Shown: positions 23,644-33,799 of the stretch, piece by piece
Layout of the letters: every line of letters starts with the position of its first letter
Numbering within the stretch: position 1 is the first letter of the stretch
DNA from: Bacteroidales bacterium UBA1680
GTDB lineage: Bacteria > Bacteroidota > Bacteroidia > Bacteroidales > UBA932
Direction of reading: 5' to 3'
DNA length: 64,000 nt
Assembly (NCBI GenBank): GCA_002320605.1
Contig: DCKG01000015.1
Location: 51,575-115,574, forward strand
The notes under the pieces: model-generated
What the model was told of the DNA's origin: nothing
The model's input: the letters and a program-made list of their open reading frames with translations, nothing else
Databases searched by the model: none
Program-made: the position numbers and the translations under genes

Positions 23644-25122
23644 ATGCTCCGTTGGAAGAAATATGCCCTTGTGATCATGGTTTTCGCACTGTTGGGAACC
23701 AATGTCATGGCTCAGCAGATGACTCTTGAGGAAGCAATTGCGACGGCACGTGAGCGGTCGGCGGAGGCGGTGGCTGCCAGGTCGAACTTCGTGTCCAGCT
23801 ACTGGTCGTACAGGACGTACTTGGCCGACAGGCTGCCATCCCTGAACCTCTACGGCAACGTGGGACAGTTCAACAGGACTCTTGCCCAACTGCAGGACTA
23901 CGACACTGGAGACCTGCATTACGTTAGCGTCTACAACCTGACGAACGATGTCGGGCTTTACATAAGGCAGAACGTGACGTTCACCGGAGGGACCGTGAGC
24001 CTGTACTCTTCCCTATCCCGGACGGACCTGTATGGCAATAACAGAAGCACATCGTGGTATTCTCAGCCGGTCTACGTATCATACACTCAACCGCTCTTCT
24101 CGTACAATGAGTTCAGGTGGGCGAAGAAAATCTCGCCTAAGGAATATGAGCAGGCGAAAAGGGTCTACATTGAGTCAATGGAGAGCATAACGATAAACGC
24201 CGCTCAATATTTCTTCAGCCTCCTGCTTGCTCAAAGGGAATATGACAGGTCGGTCGCTAACTATAATAACACGAAACAAATGCTCTCTGTTGCCGAGGAG
24301 AGGACAAAGCTCGGTACGGTCACTAGAGATGAATATCTTCAGCTGGAGTTGCGAAACCTGAATGACAGCATGGCAATTAATGAAGCCGCCGTAGCGGTGA
24401 AGGAGGCGCAGATGGTTCTGAATTCGCTTTTGGGATTCGATGAGAAACGGGAGATCAAGCCCGTGTTCGAAAATGCCTTGCCTGAGATTTGGATGGACTA
24501 TGACATGGTGCTGGACAAGGCCTTAGAAAACTCTTCCTTCAATCTGGAGAATCAGATAAGGATACTCAATGCTGAGTCTGAAATCGCACAGGCGAAGGCT
24601 CGTAGAAGCCCATCGGTGTCAATTTCAGCGAAGTTCGGAGCGTCGAATTCCGGAGATTCCTTCTCGAATGCCTATCGTAATCTTGCCGACCAAGAAGTGT
24701 TCGGGGTTTCGTTCAATGTGCCAATCTTCGACTGGGGGCTTGGGACGGGACGGGTGAAACGGGCTAAGGCAAGGGCCGATGCAATCAAGGCACAGGTGCA
24801 GCAGAGCGAGAGCGACTACAAGTCTAGGATATTCAAGAACGTGAGCCAGTTCAACAACCAAAGGCAGCAGTGCAACGTCTCTAAAAAGGCATCTGAAATA
24901 GCAGAGGAAAGATATTCGCTTATGATGGAAAAATTCAGGAACGGCAACGCATCCGTGCTGGAGCTGAACACTGCCCAAAATGAATATGACACCGCCATGG
25001 ACAAGTACGTGACGGATTTCAGCACGTTCTGGAGGCTTTATTTCACCCTTAGGCAGCTGACTCTTTACGATTTCATAGGCGGCAAGGACATAGATGTGGA
25101 TCACGACGAACTGCTAAAATAG
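23644..25122 (+). CDS. TolC-family outer-membrane channel
   Basis: This 492-residue protein has a signal peptide (cleavage near V-M-A/Q-Q) and two TolC-type repeats (residues ~25-235 and ~250-460) with long coiled-coil helices, e.g. S-V-A-N-Y-N-N-T-K-Q-M-L-S-V-A and 'N-V-S-Q-F-N-N-Q-R-Q-Q'. It forms the outer-membrane duct of tripartite exporters. It is the first gene of a four-gene operon (3-, 4- and minus-26-base junctions) with adaptor and RND pumps, and it starts directly after the peptide locus. Confidence 0.9.
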   Translation: MLRWKKYALVIMVFALLGTNVMAQQMTLEEAIATARERSAEAVAARSNFVSSYWSYRTYLADRLPSLNLYGNVGQFNRTLAQLQDYDTGDLHYVSVYNLTNDVGLYIRQNVTFTGGTVSLYSSLSRTDLYGNNRSTSWYSQPVYVSYTQPLFSYNEFRWAKKISPKEYEQAKRVYIESMESITINAAQYFFSLLLAQREYDRSVANYNNTKQMLSVAEERTKLGTVTRDEYLQLELRNLNDSMAINEAAVAVKEAQMVLNSLLGFDEKREIKPVFENALPEIWMDYDMVLDKALENSSFNLENQIRILNAESEIAQAKARRSPSVSISAKFGASNSGDSFSNAYRNLADQEVFGVSFNVPIFDWGLGTGRVKRAKARADAIKAQVQQSESDYKSRIFKNVSQFNNQRQQCNVSKKASEIAEERYSLMMEKFRNGNASVLELNTAQNEYDTAMDKYVTDFSTFWRLYFTLRQLTLYDFIGGKDIDVDHDELLK

Positions 25123-25125
25123 GAT

Positions 25126-26202
25126 ATGAGGGAATATATTAATATATTATTGATTGTCACGGCTTTAGCTGTCGTATCATGCAGTGGCGGAAAAGTTGGG
25201 GGCAAAAAAGAAGAAAGCAAGCTGGAATACAGCCAGCAGGTGAATTTAGTGGATGTCATTGTCCTAGAAAAGACAGACTTTAACCATCAGCTCATCTCCA
25301 ACGGAAAGCTGGAGGCACTGTCGGGAGCCACTCTAGTCTTCCCTGCCTCAGGAATAGTGGAATCCGTGAGATTCTCCGAAGGGCAGCATGTCAGCAAGGG
25401 GGACATCATCGCCACGCTGGTCTCAGATGACAAGAAACTGGCTCTGGAATCTGCTCAAATAACATTCCGAAAAGCAGAGCTGGACTTGTACAACGAGCTG
25501 GCAGGTTACGGTTACAAAGGACGGGACACGTCCGCCGTGTCAAAGGACATGCTTGCAATCGCGAAGCTGCGTTCTGGCTATGACGCTGCGAAGAACGGCC
25601 TGGAAAGGGCTAAGAATGACATGGCAGGATGCTCTCTGAGAGCTCCCATCTCTGGGAGAATAGCCTACATGAATCTCAAAGCCAACTCTCAGGCGCCTAC
25701 GGAGCCTGCCTGCAGAATCATAGACGACAGCCGTTTCAACGTAAGGTTCCCAGTCCTGGAGTCCGAATACCCTTTTGTCGAGAAAGGGCTTCAGGTTCTG
25801 GTGGTGCCATACGCTCAGGAGAGCGTTTTGGTCAAAGGCACCGTGACCAACGTCAATCCTGCCGTGGATAAGAACGGGCAGGTGATGGTTACTGCCATGA
25901 TATCCAATCCCGGCAGGCTGATCGATGGAATGAACGTGAAAGTGAGCGTTCAAAGGTCAATCCCTGGGATGCTGGTCGTGCCAAAGAGTGCGGTAGTGAT
26001 AAGAGACAACCAATATGTCCTGTTCAAATACAGTTCCGGGCGTGCCGGATGGACTTACGTGAACATCCTTGATTCCAATTCAGACAGCCATGCGGTGACA
26101 GCCAACGCCGACAGGGGCGCTATTCTCGAGGCCGGCGACACCGTCATCATTTCTGGGAACTTGAATCTGGCCGATGGTTCGGAAGTGACACTCAAGCAGT
26201 AA
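25126..26202 (+). CDS. RND-type periplasmic adaptor lipoprotein (HlyD/AcrA family)
   Basis: This 358-residue lipoprotein (lipobox V-V-S-C, Cys19) has a split lipoyl/biotinyl domain (G-I-V-E-S-V-R-F-S-E-G-Q-H-V-S-K-G-D near residue 80 and A-P-I-S-G-R-I-A near residue 170), a short helical hairpin between the halves, then beta-barrel and membrane-proximal domains. It should bridge the pumps and the TolC protein. A single adaptor serves two RND genes. Confidence 0.9.
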   Translation: MREYINILLIVTALAVVSCSGGKVGGKKEESKLEYSQQVNLVDVIVLEKTDFNHQLISNGKLEALSGATLVFPASGIVESVRFSEGQHVSKGDIIATLVSDDKKLALESAQITFRKAELDLYNELAGYGYKGRDTSAVSKDMLAIAKLRSGYDAAKNGLERAKNDMAGCSLRAPISGRIAYMNLKANSQAPTEPACRIIDDSRFNVRFPVLESEYPFVEKGLQVLVVPYAQESVLVKGTVTNVNPAVDKNGQVMVTAMISNPGRLIDGMNVKVSVQRSIPGMLVVPKSAVVIRDNQYVLFKYSSGRAGWTYVNILDSNSDSHAVTANADRGAILEAGDTVIISGNLNLADGSEVTLKQ

Positions 26203-26206
26203 ACCG

Positions 26207-29200
26207 ATGCTGAAAATTCTGATAGACAGGCCGATCACCGTAACCATGGGGCTGCTGGTCATCATGGTTCTGGGCATAGTGTCTATTCGTCAGCTGCCTG
26301 TGTCGCTGATTCCTGAAATTGATGTTCCGAACATTACAGTGCAGGTGAGCGCACCGGACATGTCTTCTAAGGAGATTGACGAGGCCGTCCTGCGTCCTCT
26401 CAGGCAGAATCTGATGCAGATAAGCAACCTTGACGAGTTCAAAAGCGAAGCAAAGGACGGCTTGGGAATCATCTCGCTCGGTTTTACTGTAGGTTCCGAC
26501 ATGGACTATGCATTCATTGAGGTGAATGAGAAGATAGACCGCTCAATGTCGGCCCTCGGTGATGTCGAGAGACCGAAAGTCTACAAGTCAAGTGCTTCGG
26601 ACATCCCTGCCTTCTATGTGAATCTGACTCTTAAAAACCAAGGCACGATTCCTCCGGACAAGGATCCTGAATTGTATCCTGTCTCAGACGAATTCTCGCA
26701 GCTGAGCACATTCGCTTCCGAAGTCATCTCGAAGCGCATCGAGCAGCTTCCGGAAGTCGCCATGGTGGACGTGAGCGGGTGCGTGGAGCCAGAACTGCTC
26801 ATAATTCCCGACGAAGCGGCATTGCGAGAGGCTGGCATGAGCCTGGCGGAATTCGAGTCCGCAATCCATGCAGCAGACGTAAGGCTGGGAAGCCTCGCTA
26901 TAAGGGATGGCGAATACAGGTACAACGTGAAGTTCCAGTCCATAGCCTCCACGAAGACTGACATCGAGAACATCAGCCTGAATTGCCACGACAGGATATT
27001 CAAAGTGAGGGATCTGTCCCAGGTCATAGAGCATCCTGCAAAACGCTCCGGACTGGTTAGGTCGGACGGCAAGGACGCAATATCGCTGGCCGTGATCAAG
27101 CAGAGCGATGCCAAGATGTCCTCCCTGAAATCCAAGATGAGCGAGCTTTCCGAGCAACTGGAAAAGGATTATCCGCAGATCGACTTCAAGGTCACGAGGG
27201 ACCAGACAGAACTTCTGGAATATTCAATAAACAATTTGCTGCAGAACATCATCGTCGGAATCATCCTGGCATGCGTCATCATATTCCTTTTCATGCAGGA
27301 CTTCCGCTCCCCTGCCCTCGTGGCGCTGACTATTCCTACGGCTCTCATTTTCTCCATGCTTGTCTTCCACGTCATGGGAATGACGATCAACATCATTTCC
27401 CTTTCTGGACTCATTTTGGGCGTGGGCATGATAGTGGACAACACCATAGTACTGACTGACAACATCACAGCCAGATGGCAGCGCGGAGACGATCTGCGGA
27501 CTGCCGTGTTGAGCGGCACCGCCGAGGTCAGGGGGCCGATGCTGAGTTCGGTGCTGACGACATGTGCAGTGTTCATCCCGCTGATTTTCGTGAGCGGGAT
27601 CGCTGGTGCCATGTTCTATGACGAGGCCATGTCCGTGACGATAATCCTGCTTACCGCTTACCTAGTGACGATCATCGTGATGCCGGTGTATTACTGGACA
27701 TGGTACAAGAAGCTGCCTGCCTTCAAGCCAAATCCTTTACTGTCGCGCATCTCGCTCCATGGCTTCATGAAGTTATACGAGAATATCCTCACATGGCTGT
27801 TCAGGCACAGGTGGGCAGGATGGGCGATATTCGGATTTTCTGTCGTTGGAATATTCCTATGCTTCGCATTCATGGAGAGAACAAAACTTCCTGAAATTTC
27901 ATATTCAGACACTCTGGTGAGGGTGGATTGGAATGCGCCTCTTTCTCTGGAGCAGAACACGGAAAGGGTGGCTGCACTGGAGGACGCCGTGAGCGATTTG
28001 GCAGAGCAGGTTACGTCCATGGTCGGCATGCAGCAGTTCATCCTCTCGCATGACTCCGAGAACGATGTTTCCGGAGTCACGATGTACCTCAAGTGCAAGG
28101 ATGCGCGGACACTTGGGAAGATGAAGGATAGAATAGCTTCCGAGCTGGCTTCCAGATGGCCTGACGCAGCATTTTCATTCGAACCTTCAGGGAATATATT
28201 TGACATGGTGTTCTCCGAGGACGAACCGGAGCTGGTCGCAAGGCTTAGGCCTGTGTCGGTCCCTTGGGTGGAAATAGGGCGTCTTGAGAGGCTGCTGGCT
28301 GAAATCAGGGTTACAGAGCCTGATTTGGAAATACCAGAACCAAACCTTAAACGGAATATCCTCTATGTCGCTGATCCTGAGAAAATGGCGTTATACGGAG
28401 TTACATTAAATTCCCTGCTGGTCGCTCTGAAGAATTGCCTGAACGAGAACGAACTATTCACCATCGTTCAGGGGAACAGAAGCCTTCCTGTCGTAATGGG
28501 CGTTGACAGAAGAGGAATTAAAGCGATAATCGAAGGAAATTTCATAAAGGCTGGAGATAAGGAAATCCCGGTTTCCGCCCTCATGCAGCAAACCTGGGAA
28601 CAGGGGTTGAAGAGCATCGTCTGTGGTGCGGAAGGCGTATATTATCCCCTGAAACTTGAACTTGAGGGCAAGAATGCGAAAGAAACCATGCAGGGAATCA
28701 GCGATGTGGTGAGGCGCAACGGAGACTTTGAAGCAAGCTATTCGGGAGCATATTTCTCGAACAATAAAATGGTGGAAGAACTGGCGCTCGTCCTGTTCAT
28801 CGCCGTGATTCTTCTCTACCTGATTCTCGCTTCCCAGTTCGAGTCTTTGATGCAGCCGTTCATCATCTTGTCCGAGATCATCATAGACATATTCTTTTCG
28901 CTCCTAGTGCTCTGGATTTGCGGCGTGTCTATAAACCTGATGTCCATGATAGGACTCGTGGTAGTCTGCGGCATCGTCATCAACGACTCCATCCTGAAAA
29001 TCGACACCATCAACAAACTGCGGAAAGACGGGATGGCACTGGAACACTCCATCTACGAGGCAGGACATCGCAGGCTGAAGGCCATAGTGATGACCTCTCT
29101 CACGACCATCCTGTCAGTCTGCCCGTTCCTTACCAGGGGCAGCATGGGTGATGATCTGCAATTTCCGATGGCGCTGGTGATCATCGCAGGCATGACCATC

Positions 29201-29266
29201 GGTACGCTCGTCAGCCTGTTCCTGGTCCCTGTCGTTTATTATGATGTCTACCGGAAGAAGAAATAG
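26207..29266 (+). CDS. RND efflux transporter, subunit 1
   Basis: This 1019-residue inner-membrane pump has the 12-helix RND layout: one helix near residue 10, large periplasmic domains, helices 2-6 around residues 340-490, a second periplasmic half, and helices 8-12 after residue 850. In helix 4 the proton-relay motif reads G-M-I-V-D-N-T-I-V with Asp411 present and the second acidic position as Asn, which is common outside the AcrB group. Helix 10 carries G-I-V-I-N-D-S-I-L-K. Substrate is unknown. Location suggests the locus peptides or their lipid/glycan partners (inference). Confidence 0.9.
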   Translation: MLKILIDRPITVTMGLLVIMVLGIVSIRQLPVSLIPEIDVPNITVQVSAPDMSSKEIDEAVLRPLRQNLMQISNLDEFKSEAKDGLGIISLGFTVGSDMDYAFIEVNEKIDRSMSALGDVERPKVYKSSASDIPAFYVNLTLKNQGTIPPDKDPELYPVSDEFSQLSTFASEVISKRIEQLPEVAMVDVSGCVEPELLIIPDEAALREAGMSLAEFESAIHAADVRLGSLAIRDGEYRYNVKFQSIASTKTDIENISLNCHDRIFKVRDLSQVIEHPAKRSGLVRSDGKDAISLAVIKQSDAKMSSLKSKMSELSEQLEKDYPQIDFKVTRDQTELLEYSINNLLQNIIVGIILACVIIFLFMQDFRSPALVALTIPTALIFSMLVFHVMGMTINIISLSGLILGVGMIVDNTIVLTDNITARWQRGDDLRTAVLSGTAEVRGPMLSSVLTTCAVFIPLIFVSGIAGAMFYDEAMSVTIILLTAYLVTIIVMPVYYWTWYKKLPAFKPNPLLSRISLHGFMKLYENILTWLFRHRWAGWAIFGFSVVGIFLCFAFMERTKLPEISYSDTLVRVDWNAPLSLEQNTERVAALEDAVSDLAEQVTSMVGMQQFILSHDSENDVSGVTMYLKCKDARTLGKMKDRIASELASRWPDAAFSFEPSGNIFDMVFSEDEPELVARLRPVSVPWVEIGRLERLLAEIRVTEPDLEIPEPNLKRNILYVADPEKMALYGVTLNSLLVALKNCLNENELFTIVQGNRSLPVVMGVDRRGIKAIIEGNFIKAGDKEIPVSALMQQTWEQGLKSIVCGAEGVYYPLKLELEGKNAKETMQGISDVVRRNGDFEASYSGAYFSNNKMVEELALVLFIAVILLYLILASQFESLMQPFIILSEIIIDIFFSLLVLWICGVSINLMSMIGLVVVCGIVINDSILKIDTINKLRKDGMALEHSIYEAGHRRLKAIVMTSLTTILSVCPFLTRGSMGDDLQFPMALVIIAGMTIGTLVSLFLVPVVYYDVYRKKK

Positions 29267-32200
29267 CGGCATCCCGGCATTCACCGTGATGCTCATAATG
29301 GTGACGATGTCATTCGTTGGCATGGTCATCATTCCGACTCTGGACGTGAGCTACGCTCCGGGGACATCTGAGCGTAACCTTAGCGTCAGCTTCAAATGGC
29401 CTGGGGTTTCCGAAAGGATTGTCGAGTACGAGGCCACGTCCAAGCTGGAGGGCGCCCTGTCCGGTATGCGGAATTGCACCAAGGTCACATCCACTTCCAC
29501 GGCTGGAGGCGGCAGGGTGAATCTCACGTTCAGGAAAAATACCGACATGCAGCCGGTTCGTTTCGAGGTGGCTTCCAGAATCAGGAATATGTATTCTTCG
29601 CTTCCGAAGGGAGTGAGTTATCCTTCCATATCGCTAGACATCAGAGGTGCGGCCTCAAGAACGGACCTGGTGTATACTTTCATCAGTCCCCTGCCCTCTT
29701 ACGAAATAGACAAATACGTTTCCAGTCATGTGACAGGCAAACTGGCCGAGATTGACGGGGTGGAGGACGTGAGCCTGAACGGAGTTACATCCTACGAGAT
29801 TGAAATCCTGTTCGATCCAGTGAAGGCCACAGCCTGCGGGATAAGCGCAGATGACATCGCAGGTGCGTTTCGCTCCTTTTATGCAGAACAGGTCCTAGGG
29901 CTGACGGACACGGAGGAAGGGATTATGACGCTGAAGCTGAGAGGCAGCGCCTACGACAGGGAAAGCTCGATCGAGAGCATGAACGAGATGCCCGTGAAAA
30001 ATTCCGACGGCAGGCTGGTTCGTTTGTCGGACATAGCAACTTTCCGGTACAAAGAGGCTGTGCCCAGATCGTATTTCCGGGTGAACGGGCTGAACACCAT
30101 CACGATGGACATAGGTGCGTCGCCCCAGGCGAATCTGCTCACGGTCGCAAGCAGCGTGAAGAAGAAGATGGCGCAGCTGCAGGAGTCTTTTCCGGAGGAA
30201 ATCTCCGCGAGGGTAAGCTACGATTCTTCTGAATATATGGCAGGAGAACTGAAGAAAATAGTCATCAGGACTATTCTCTGCATACTTATTCTCCTGCTCT
30301 TCGTGCTGGCGGTTTATCGGTCATTCAAGTACCTCGCCATAATATTCACTACCCTCCTCGTAAACATATTCACTGCCATAGTGATTTACAAGCTGGCAGG
30401 GCTAGGCATCCACATTTATTCTCTGGCAGGCATCACCGTGTCGCTGGGTATAATCATTGACTCCACGATTGTGATGTGCGACCACTACTCCTACTATCAT
30501 GACAGGAAGGTCTTTCCCGCCCTGTTCGGCGCAACAGCCACGACCATCGCCGCCCTGTGCGTGGTTTATCTTTTGCCGGAGGCTGACAGGAAGAATCTGG
30601 ACGATTTTTCTAAAGTCATAATCATAAATCTCAGCGTCGCACTTGTCACGTCATATGCTTTCGTGCCTTCTCTGCTGGACAGGTTTCCGATTCGTCGCTC
30701 CCGAACCGTCACCAAGGCAAGGCGGAACCGCATGACAATCAGCTTCAACAGGGCATATTCAAGATACATCGGCTTTGGTCAGAGACACAAATGGCTGCCC
30801 ACAGTCATATTCATAATTGGCTTCGGAATTCCGCTCTGCCTCCTGCCTGACCAGCTGGGGAAGGGTGTTCCCGAAGAGAGCAGGACAGCTTTCCAGAATT
30901 TCTACAACAAAGTCATGTCCTGGAAGTCATATTCGGAGAAAAAGTCGAAGATAGACAAGATTGCGGGCACTTCTTTCGCTCTTTTCGACAGGGCTTTGGG
31001 CAGGGGCAATTTCTACCGCACGCCCGAAAGGAAACAGCTGTATGTCGAGGCGGGAATGCCTGATGGCTGCACTATCGAGCAACTGAACGACGTAGTCCGG
31101 AGCATGGAGAATTACCTGAGCCAGTTCGACGAGATTGAGACTTTCATGACCAGCATCTACTCCAGCGAGAGCGCCAGGATACAGATAACCTTCAGACCCG
31201 AATATGAGAAGACGTTTTTCCCTTCGCAGCTGAAAGCTCTCGTCACGGAATCGGCGATAAACTTCGGTGGGGCAAACTGGAGGGTCTACGGGGTGGATGA
31301 CAACAACTTCAACAACAACGTTGTCTCGGACTACAGGAGCAACAGACTCATTTTGAAGGGGTACGATTACGACAAGCTTCATGAATATGCGGAAGCACTC
31401 ATCGATGACATCTCGAAGAACAAGCGCGTTTCTAAGCCAGATATGATGGCAGGATATTACACCCTTGCAGGTAACGAGATGAACATGAATTTCGACTTCT
31501 CAGCCCTGGCTGTGCGCGGGATCAATCCATACCGTTATTTCAATTCTCTCCAGACCAGACTTTATGATGGGACTATCGGGGCTCTGATGCACAATGGCGG
31601 CTACACGCCGGTGGAACTCAGGTCGGCAGACTTGACGACGTTCGACCTGTGGCACCTGAACAATGTTGGCTTGGACGTTAACGGCAAGAGCGTGAAACTG
31701 TCCGAATTCGGCAAGATTCAGAAGAAACGCACCGGTTTGGACATCCAGAGGGAGAATCAGTCTTATTCAATCACCGTGGGTTTCGATTTCATAGGCGCTT
31801 TTCAGCTGTCCAAGGCATTTCAGGACAAGACCATCGACAGGTGGAACTCGGAAGTGCTGCCCGTAGGTTACAAGATATCCTCCTCCGATTTCCGCTTCAG
31901 GTCTCCGGACAAGAAAATATATTCATTGCTTATCCTGCTGGTCATTGCCATCATCTACGTCATCTGCAGCATGATATTCGAGTCGCTGCGGATGCCGTTC
32001 GCCGTGATTCTGATGATCCCCATTTCCTTCATCGGGGTTTTCCTGACATTCGGTTTCACCGACTTCACTTTCGACCAAGGGGGATTCGCCGCCCTGGTGA
32101 TGCTTTCGGGGATAGTCGTGAATGCTGGAATATACCTTGTGAATGAATATATCGGGAGGCGCAAGGCTCGCATCGCTCAAGGGAGGAAACTCGAAGGCAC

Positions 32201-32423
32201 GAAGACGAACGATTACGTGAAATCTTTCAACCATAAGATTCATCCTATAATGCTCACGATAATCTCTACGGTGCTGGGTCTCGTTCCGTTCCTGTTCGAC
32301 GGTTCTTCCGAGGTCTTCTGGTTCCCGTTCGCAGTCGGCACCATAAGCGGTCTCCTCTTCTCCCTCATCGCCCTTGTATTCTACATGCCACTCTTCTGCT
32401 TCAAGGAGAAGTCAAGGGAGTGA
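29241..32423 (+). CDS. RND efflux transporter, subunit 2
   Basis: This 1060-residue RND protein overlaps the previous gene by 26 bases and is only distantly related to it. Helix 4 has L-G-I-I-I-D-S-T-I-V with the relay Asp at residue 407, and the helix 10 region has G-I-V-V-N-A-G-I-Y-L-V-N-E-Y. The second half of the periplasmic domain is enlarged. Two unequal RND genes with one adaptor recall heteromeric pumps such as MdtBC. Both keep the helix-4 Asp, so both could conduct protons. Confidence 0.88.
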   Translation: MMSTGRRNSGIPAFTVMLIMVTMSFVGMVIIPTLDVSYAPGTSERNLSVSFKWPGVSERIVEYEATSKLEGALSGMRNCTKVTSTSTAGGGRVNLTFRKNTDMQPVRFEVASRIRNMYSSLPKGVSYPSISLDIRGAASRTDLVYTFISPLPSYEIDKYVSSHVTGKLAEIDGVEDVSLNGVTSYEIEILFDPVKATACGISADDIAGAFRSFYAEQVLGLTDTEEGIMTLKLRGSAYDRESSIESMNEMPVKNSDGRLVRLSDIATFRYKEAVPRSYFRVNGLNTITMDIGASPQANLLTVASSVKKKMAQLQESFPEEISARVSYDSSEYMAGELKKIVIRTILCILILLLFVLAVYRSFKYLAIIFTTLLVNIFTAIVIYKLAGLGIHIYSLAGITVSLGIIIDSTIVMCDHYSYYHDRKVFPALFGATATTIAALCVVYLLPEADRKNLDDFSKVIIINLSVALVTSYAFVPSLLDRFPIRRSRTVTKARRNRMTISFNRAYSRYIGFGQRHKWLPTVIFIIGFGIPLCLLPDQLGKGVPEESRTAFQNFYNKVMSWKSYSEKKSKIDKIAGTSFALFDRALGRGNFYRTPERKQLYVEAGMPDGCTIEQLNDVVRSMENYLSQFDEIETFMTSIYSSESARIQITFRPEYEKTFFPSQLKALVTESAINFGGANWRVYGVDDNNFNNNVVSDYRSNRLILKGYDYDKLHEYAEALIDDISKNKRVSKPDMMAGYYTLAGNEMNMNFDFSALAVRGINPYRYFNSLQTRLYDGTIGALMHNGGYTPVELRSADLTTFDLWHLNNVGLDVNGKSVKLSEFGKIQKKRTGLDIQRENQSYSITVGFDFIGAFQLSKAFQDKTIDRWNSEVLPVGYKISSSDFRFRSPDKKIYSLLILLVIAIIYVICSMIFESLRMPFAVILMIPISFIGVFLTFGFTDFTFDQGGFAALVMLSGIVVNAGIYLVNEYIGRRKARIAQGRKLEGTKTNDYVKSFNHKIHPIMLTIISTVLGLVPFLFDGSSEVFWFPFAVGTISGLLFSLIALVFYMPLFCFKEKSRE

Positions 32424-32449
32424 CGAAAACCTAATAAGTATTGGACGGC

Positions 32450-33799
32450 CTATATGAACATACAATTATAGACAGGAATCATTGTCAGTTGTTCGTCCTT
32501 TCGTATGTCTTTCGTATACACAAGATATCTCAGTCCGACGTGCTGCGAAAATTTCTTGCAGAACACGTCCATTGATTTGTGCATCTTGTAACCTGATGAT
32601 TTGACTTCCACAGGGCAGATTTTAAAGCCGCGAGAGAGTAGGAAGTCTATCTCATAGTTGTGCTTACCACTTGCAGTAGGCCAGGTGTGATAGAAGAGCC
32701 TTTCCCCACGGGCACGTAGCATCTGGGCTACAACGTTTTCGTAAACATAGCCAAGGTCGGTGGCCAACTTGTCGCTGAGAAGTTTCTGATAGATGATATT
32801 ATCCGTGACTGCATTGTCCCAAAATGCCATTGTGATGAAAAGACCGGTGTCTCCGACATACATCTTATACTGCTCGATGTTCCTGTGTTGGGACAGGCCT
32901 ACGGACGGATCGTTGGCGTGGTAGGAGAAATTGACGGCCATACTGTCTTCCATATCCTGGATTAGTTCGTCCATGTCTTCCTTATTCTGGCTGCGGCCCA
33001 GAACGCTGGTAACTTGATAGCGTGAGGCGTTGCCGGTGAGTTGGGACGGTGCCGCCATGAACAGGCGCGTGGCACGACCGGTGGGATCGAGCTTCCGAAA
33101 ATCATCGGCGTAGAGTTCTACAATCTCCCGTTTCGTGGCATCGACAGCACTCAGGTTCTTCGTGTCGAGATATGCGTTGACGGACTGTGGCATTCCGCCT
33201 ACCAACATATAGAGACGGAAATCCCGCATCAGTTTGCGGCATGTGGCATCGCCTACTCCCTGGCGCTTCTCGAAGGTGTACTTCATGAGCGGAACAGTGG
33301 CGGTGTCGTCCAGAGCCCAGCGAAACTCTTCGTAGTCCATCGGATACATTTCGATGCGGGTCTCCTCACTTGGGATGACGATGCCTTGGGTGTTCTTCTT
33401 GATGGAAAAAAGGGAGCCGGTCTCAATGTAATCGTATCTGTGGTCTTTCACCAGATATTTGATAGCCTCTCTGACCTTGGGCGCCTTCTGGATCTCGTCG
33501 AAGATTATGACGGACTTGCGTTCCTCAAGGCGGACGTTGTAGATGAACTGAAGTTGGAGGAAGAAACTGTCACGGTCGTTGATGTGAGCGACGGCTTCCC
33601 AAAGGGCATCGGGAGCATCGGCAAAATCTACCTTTATGTAGGACGAGTACTCGTTCTTGGCAAATTCTTCGGCGATGGTTGACTTGCCAACACGGCGGGC
33701 GCCTTTGATAAGAAGAGCGGTGCTGCCGTCTTTGATTCGCTTCCATTCCAGGATTTTTTCGTAAATCTTACGTTTGAATATGCGTTCTGGATATTCCAT
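32450..33799 (-). CDS. AAA ATPase with DUF4143-type C-terminus
   Basis: Starting at ATG 33799, preceded by GAGG at a suitable distance, the 449-residue protein has a Walker A G-A-R-R-V-G-K-S-T near residue 34, Walker B V-I-I-F-D-E-I-Q near residue 100, and a C-terminal nuclease-like region (Y-E-I-D-F-L-L...C-P-V-E-V-K) typical of the ATP-binding/DUF4143 proteins widespread in gut Bacteroidales. Their function is poorly known; some are thought to be defence- or toxin-related. It is a stand-alone gene convergent with the exporter operon and probably a separate insertion into this site. Confidence 0.85.
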   Translation of the reverse strand: MEYPERIFKRKIYEKILEWKRIKDGSTALLIKGARRVGKSTIAEEFAKNEYSSYIKVDFADAPDALWEAVAHINDRDSFFLQLQFIYNVRLEERKSVIIFDEIQKAPKVREAIKYLVKDHRYDYIETGSLFSIKKNTQGIVIPSEETRIEMYPMDYEEFRWALDDTATVPLMKYTFEKRQGVGDATCRKLMRDFRLYMLVGGMPQSVNAYLDTKNLSAVDATKREIVELYADDFRKLDPTGRATRLFMAAPSQLTGNASRYQVTSVLGRSQNKEDMDELIQDMEDSMAVNFSYHANDPSVGLSQHRNIEQYKMYVGDTGLFITMAFWDNAVTDNIIYQKLLSDKLATDLGYVYENVVAQMLRARGERLFYHTWPTASGKHNYEIDFLLSRGFKICPVEVKSSGYKMHKSMDVFCKKFSQHVGLRYLVYTKDIRKDEQLTMIPVYNCMFI

